A stretch of DNA of 6,691 nucleotides from CANHVK01 sp046304235 (GTDB lineage Bacteria > Bacteroidota > Bacteroidia > Flavobacteriales_D > Crocinitomicaceae), in the NCBI GenBank assembly GCA_046304235.1, contig JBKCEW010000066.1:1-6691 (forward strand), written 5' to 3'. Positions 6,245 to 6,691 of the stretch are shown here, piece by piece. Each line of letters begins with the position of its first letter. Position 1 is the stretch's first letter. The position numbers and the translations under genes are program-made. A model generated the notes under the pieces. It was not told where the DNA came from and did no database searches. It worked only from the letters and a program-made list of their open reading frames with translations.

Positions 6245-6691
6245 ATGTTTTCAAAAATTGAATTTTTAACTACTGATTTAGAATATATTAACCAAATAAA
6301 TCAATTTATTAGAGATTGGTTTAATGAATACGATTATATAGTATCAAAAACTTCAGGGTCCACAGGGATTCCAAAAGAAATAAAATTAAAAAAATCATTT
6401 CTGCGCACTTCAGCTAGAATGACTGGAAATTATTTCAATTTTAAAGAAACTGATAATTTACTTTTAAGTTTACCTATTTTTGGAATCGGTGGTAAAATGA
6501 TCGTGATAAGAGCAATCGAATTTAACACGAACCTTATCGTAGTTTCTCCACAAAATAATCCACTCTATTTAGTTCAAGGGTATCAAATTAAAATTGCATC
6601 TTTCGTACCTTATCAAATAAACAAAATAATAAATGAGGATCATACACTTTTTGATAATATTGAAAACATATTAATTGGAGGTGCACCTATG
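6245..6691 (+). CDS. menE: AMP-forming acyl-CoA ligase, probably o-succinylbenzoate-CoA ligase (MenE), 3' truncated
   Basis: An open frame from the ATG at 6245 runs to the window edge, giving 149 residues. The adenylate-forming (ANL) P-loop TSGSTGIPK is at 36-44, followed by 'KLKKSFLRTSARMT', 'LLLSLPIFGIGGKMIVIRA' and 'ASFVPYQINKI', and the visible part ends in IGGAPM, where these enzymes have a conserved Gly-Gly-(Ala/Glu)-Pro strand and turn. The P-loop lies unusually close to the N-terminus (residue 36, against well beyond 100 in most ANL enzymes). This matches the compact MenE I remember from Flavobacteriia. MenE activates o-succinylbenzoate with ATP and CoA for menaquinone synthesis in the cytoplasm. 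Other acyl-CoA ligases cannot be excluded because the CoA-binding C-terminal domain is missing and no other men gene is in the window. The start lies one base after the upstream stop. Confidence 0.82.
   Translation, partial: MFSKIEFLTTDLEYINQINQFIRDWFNEYDYIVSKTSGSTGIPKEIKLKKSFLRTSARMTGNYFNFKETDNLLLSLPIFGIGGKMIVIRAIEFNTNLIVVSPQNNPLYLVQGYQIKIASFVPYQINKIINEDHTLFDNIENILIGGAPM

Larger units (their letters stand above)
1..6691 (+). other. Probable single operon of seven tightly packed genes
   Basis: All seven genes point the same way. The junctions are: 6 bases (1064-1069), 0 (2902/2903), 1 (3647), an 8-base overlap (4495-4502), 6 (5626-5631) and 1 (6244). None of these leaves room for a promoter or a hairpin terminator, so one transcript is the simplest reading, although promoters inside coding sequence cannot be ruled out. 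No gene-free stretch longer than 6 bases exists, and no RNA gene, repeat array or mobile element is seen. Confidence 0.75.

Noticed and set aside
1..6691. Defence system, mobile element, CRISPR array or horizontally acquired island
   Set aside because: I see no repeats, integrase, transposase, att-like direct repeats or composition shift; the genes are core-type and packed collinearly. The EEP domain and rhomboids alone do not support a defence reading.

Overview
This window is a dense, strongly AT-rich stretch (about 70% A+T by eye) of a bacterial chromosome. It most likely comes from the phylum Bacteroidota, probably the class Flavobacteriia or a close relative. The evidence is the gene set and order (mutL, two consecutive rhomboid genes, a membrane-anchored endonuclease/exonuclease/phosphatase protein), the short-form MenE, and A-rich start regions with no Shine-Dalgarno sequence. 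I do not name a genus.

Layout: all seven genes lie on the + strand, with gaps of 6, 0, 1, -8, 6 and 1 bases. (1) The window opens inside an unrecognised gene whose start lies upstream (to 1063). It has a beta-rich look and a weak resemblance to Bacteroidota DUF4836-type proteins. (2) 1070-2902 encodes the mismatch-repair ATPase MutL. (3) 2903-3646 and (4) 3648-4502 encode two rhomboid intramembrane serine proteases, the second with a soluble C-terminal tail. (5) 4495-5625 encodes a protein with three predicted membrane helices followed by an EEP-fold hydrolase domain. (6) 5632-6243 encodes a Sua5/YciO/YrdC-family protein of the YciO type. (7) 6245 to the window edge encodes the first 149 residues of an AMP-forming acyl-CoA ligase, best read as MenE (o-succinylbenzoate-CoA ligase, menaquinone synthesis).

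How they fit together: the packing suggests one transcript, with its promoter upstream and its terminator downstream of the window. The functions (DNA repair, membrane proteolysis, a membrane-anchored hydrolase, nucleotide or tRNA-related chemistry, quinone synthesis) do not form one pathway. This looks like a housekeeping operon rather than a dedicated system. No RNA gene, mobile element, CRISPR array, terminator or sizeable intergenic region is visible.

I see no clear undescribed system. The best point for a second look is MutL. Its ATPase half is intact, but every recognisable element of the C-terminal metal-dependent endonuclease site is substituted. Smaller points are the YciO-type rather than TsaC-type signature of the YrdC-fold protein, the compact MenE, the repeated association of mutL with two rhomboids and an EEP protein, and the unidentified first gene.
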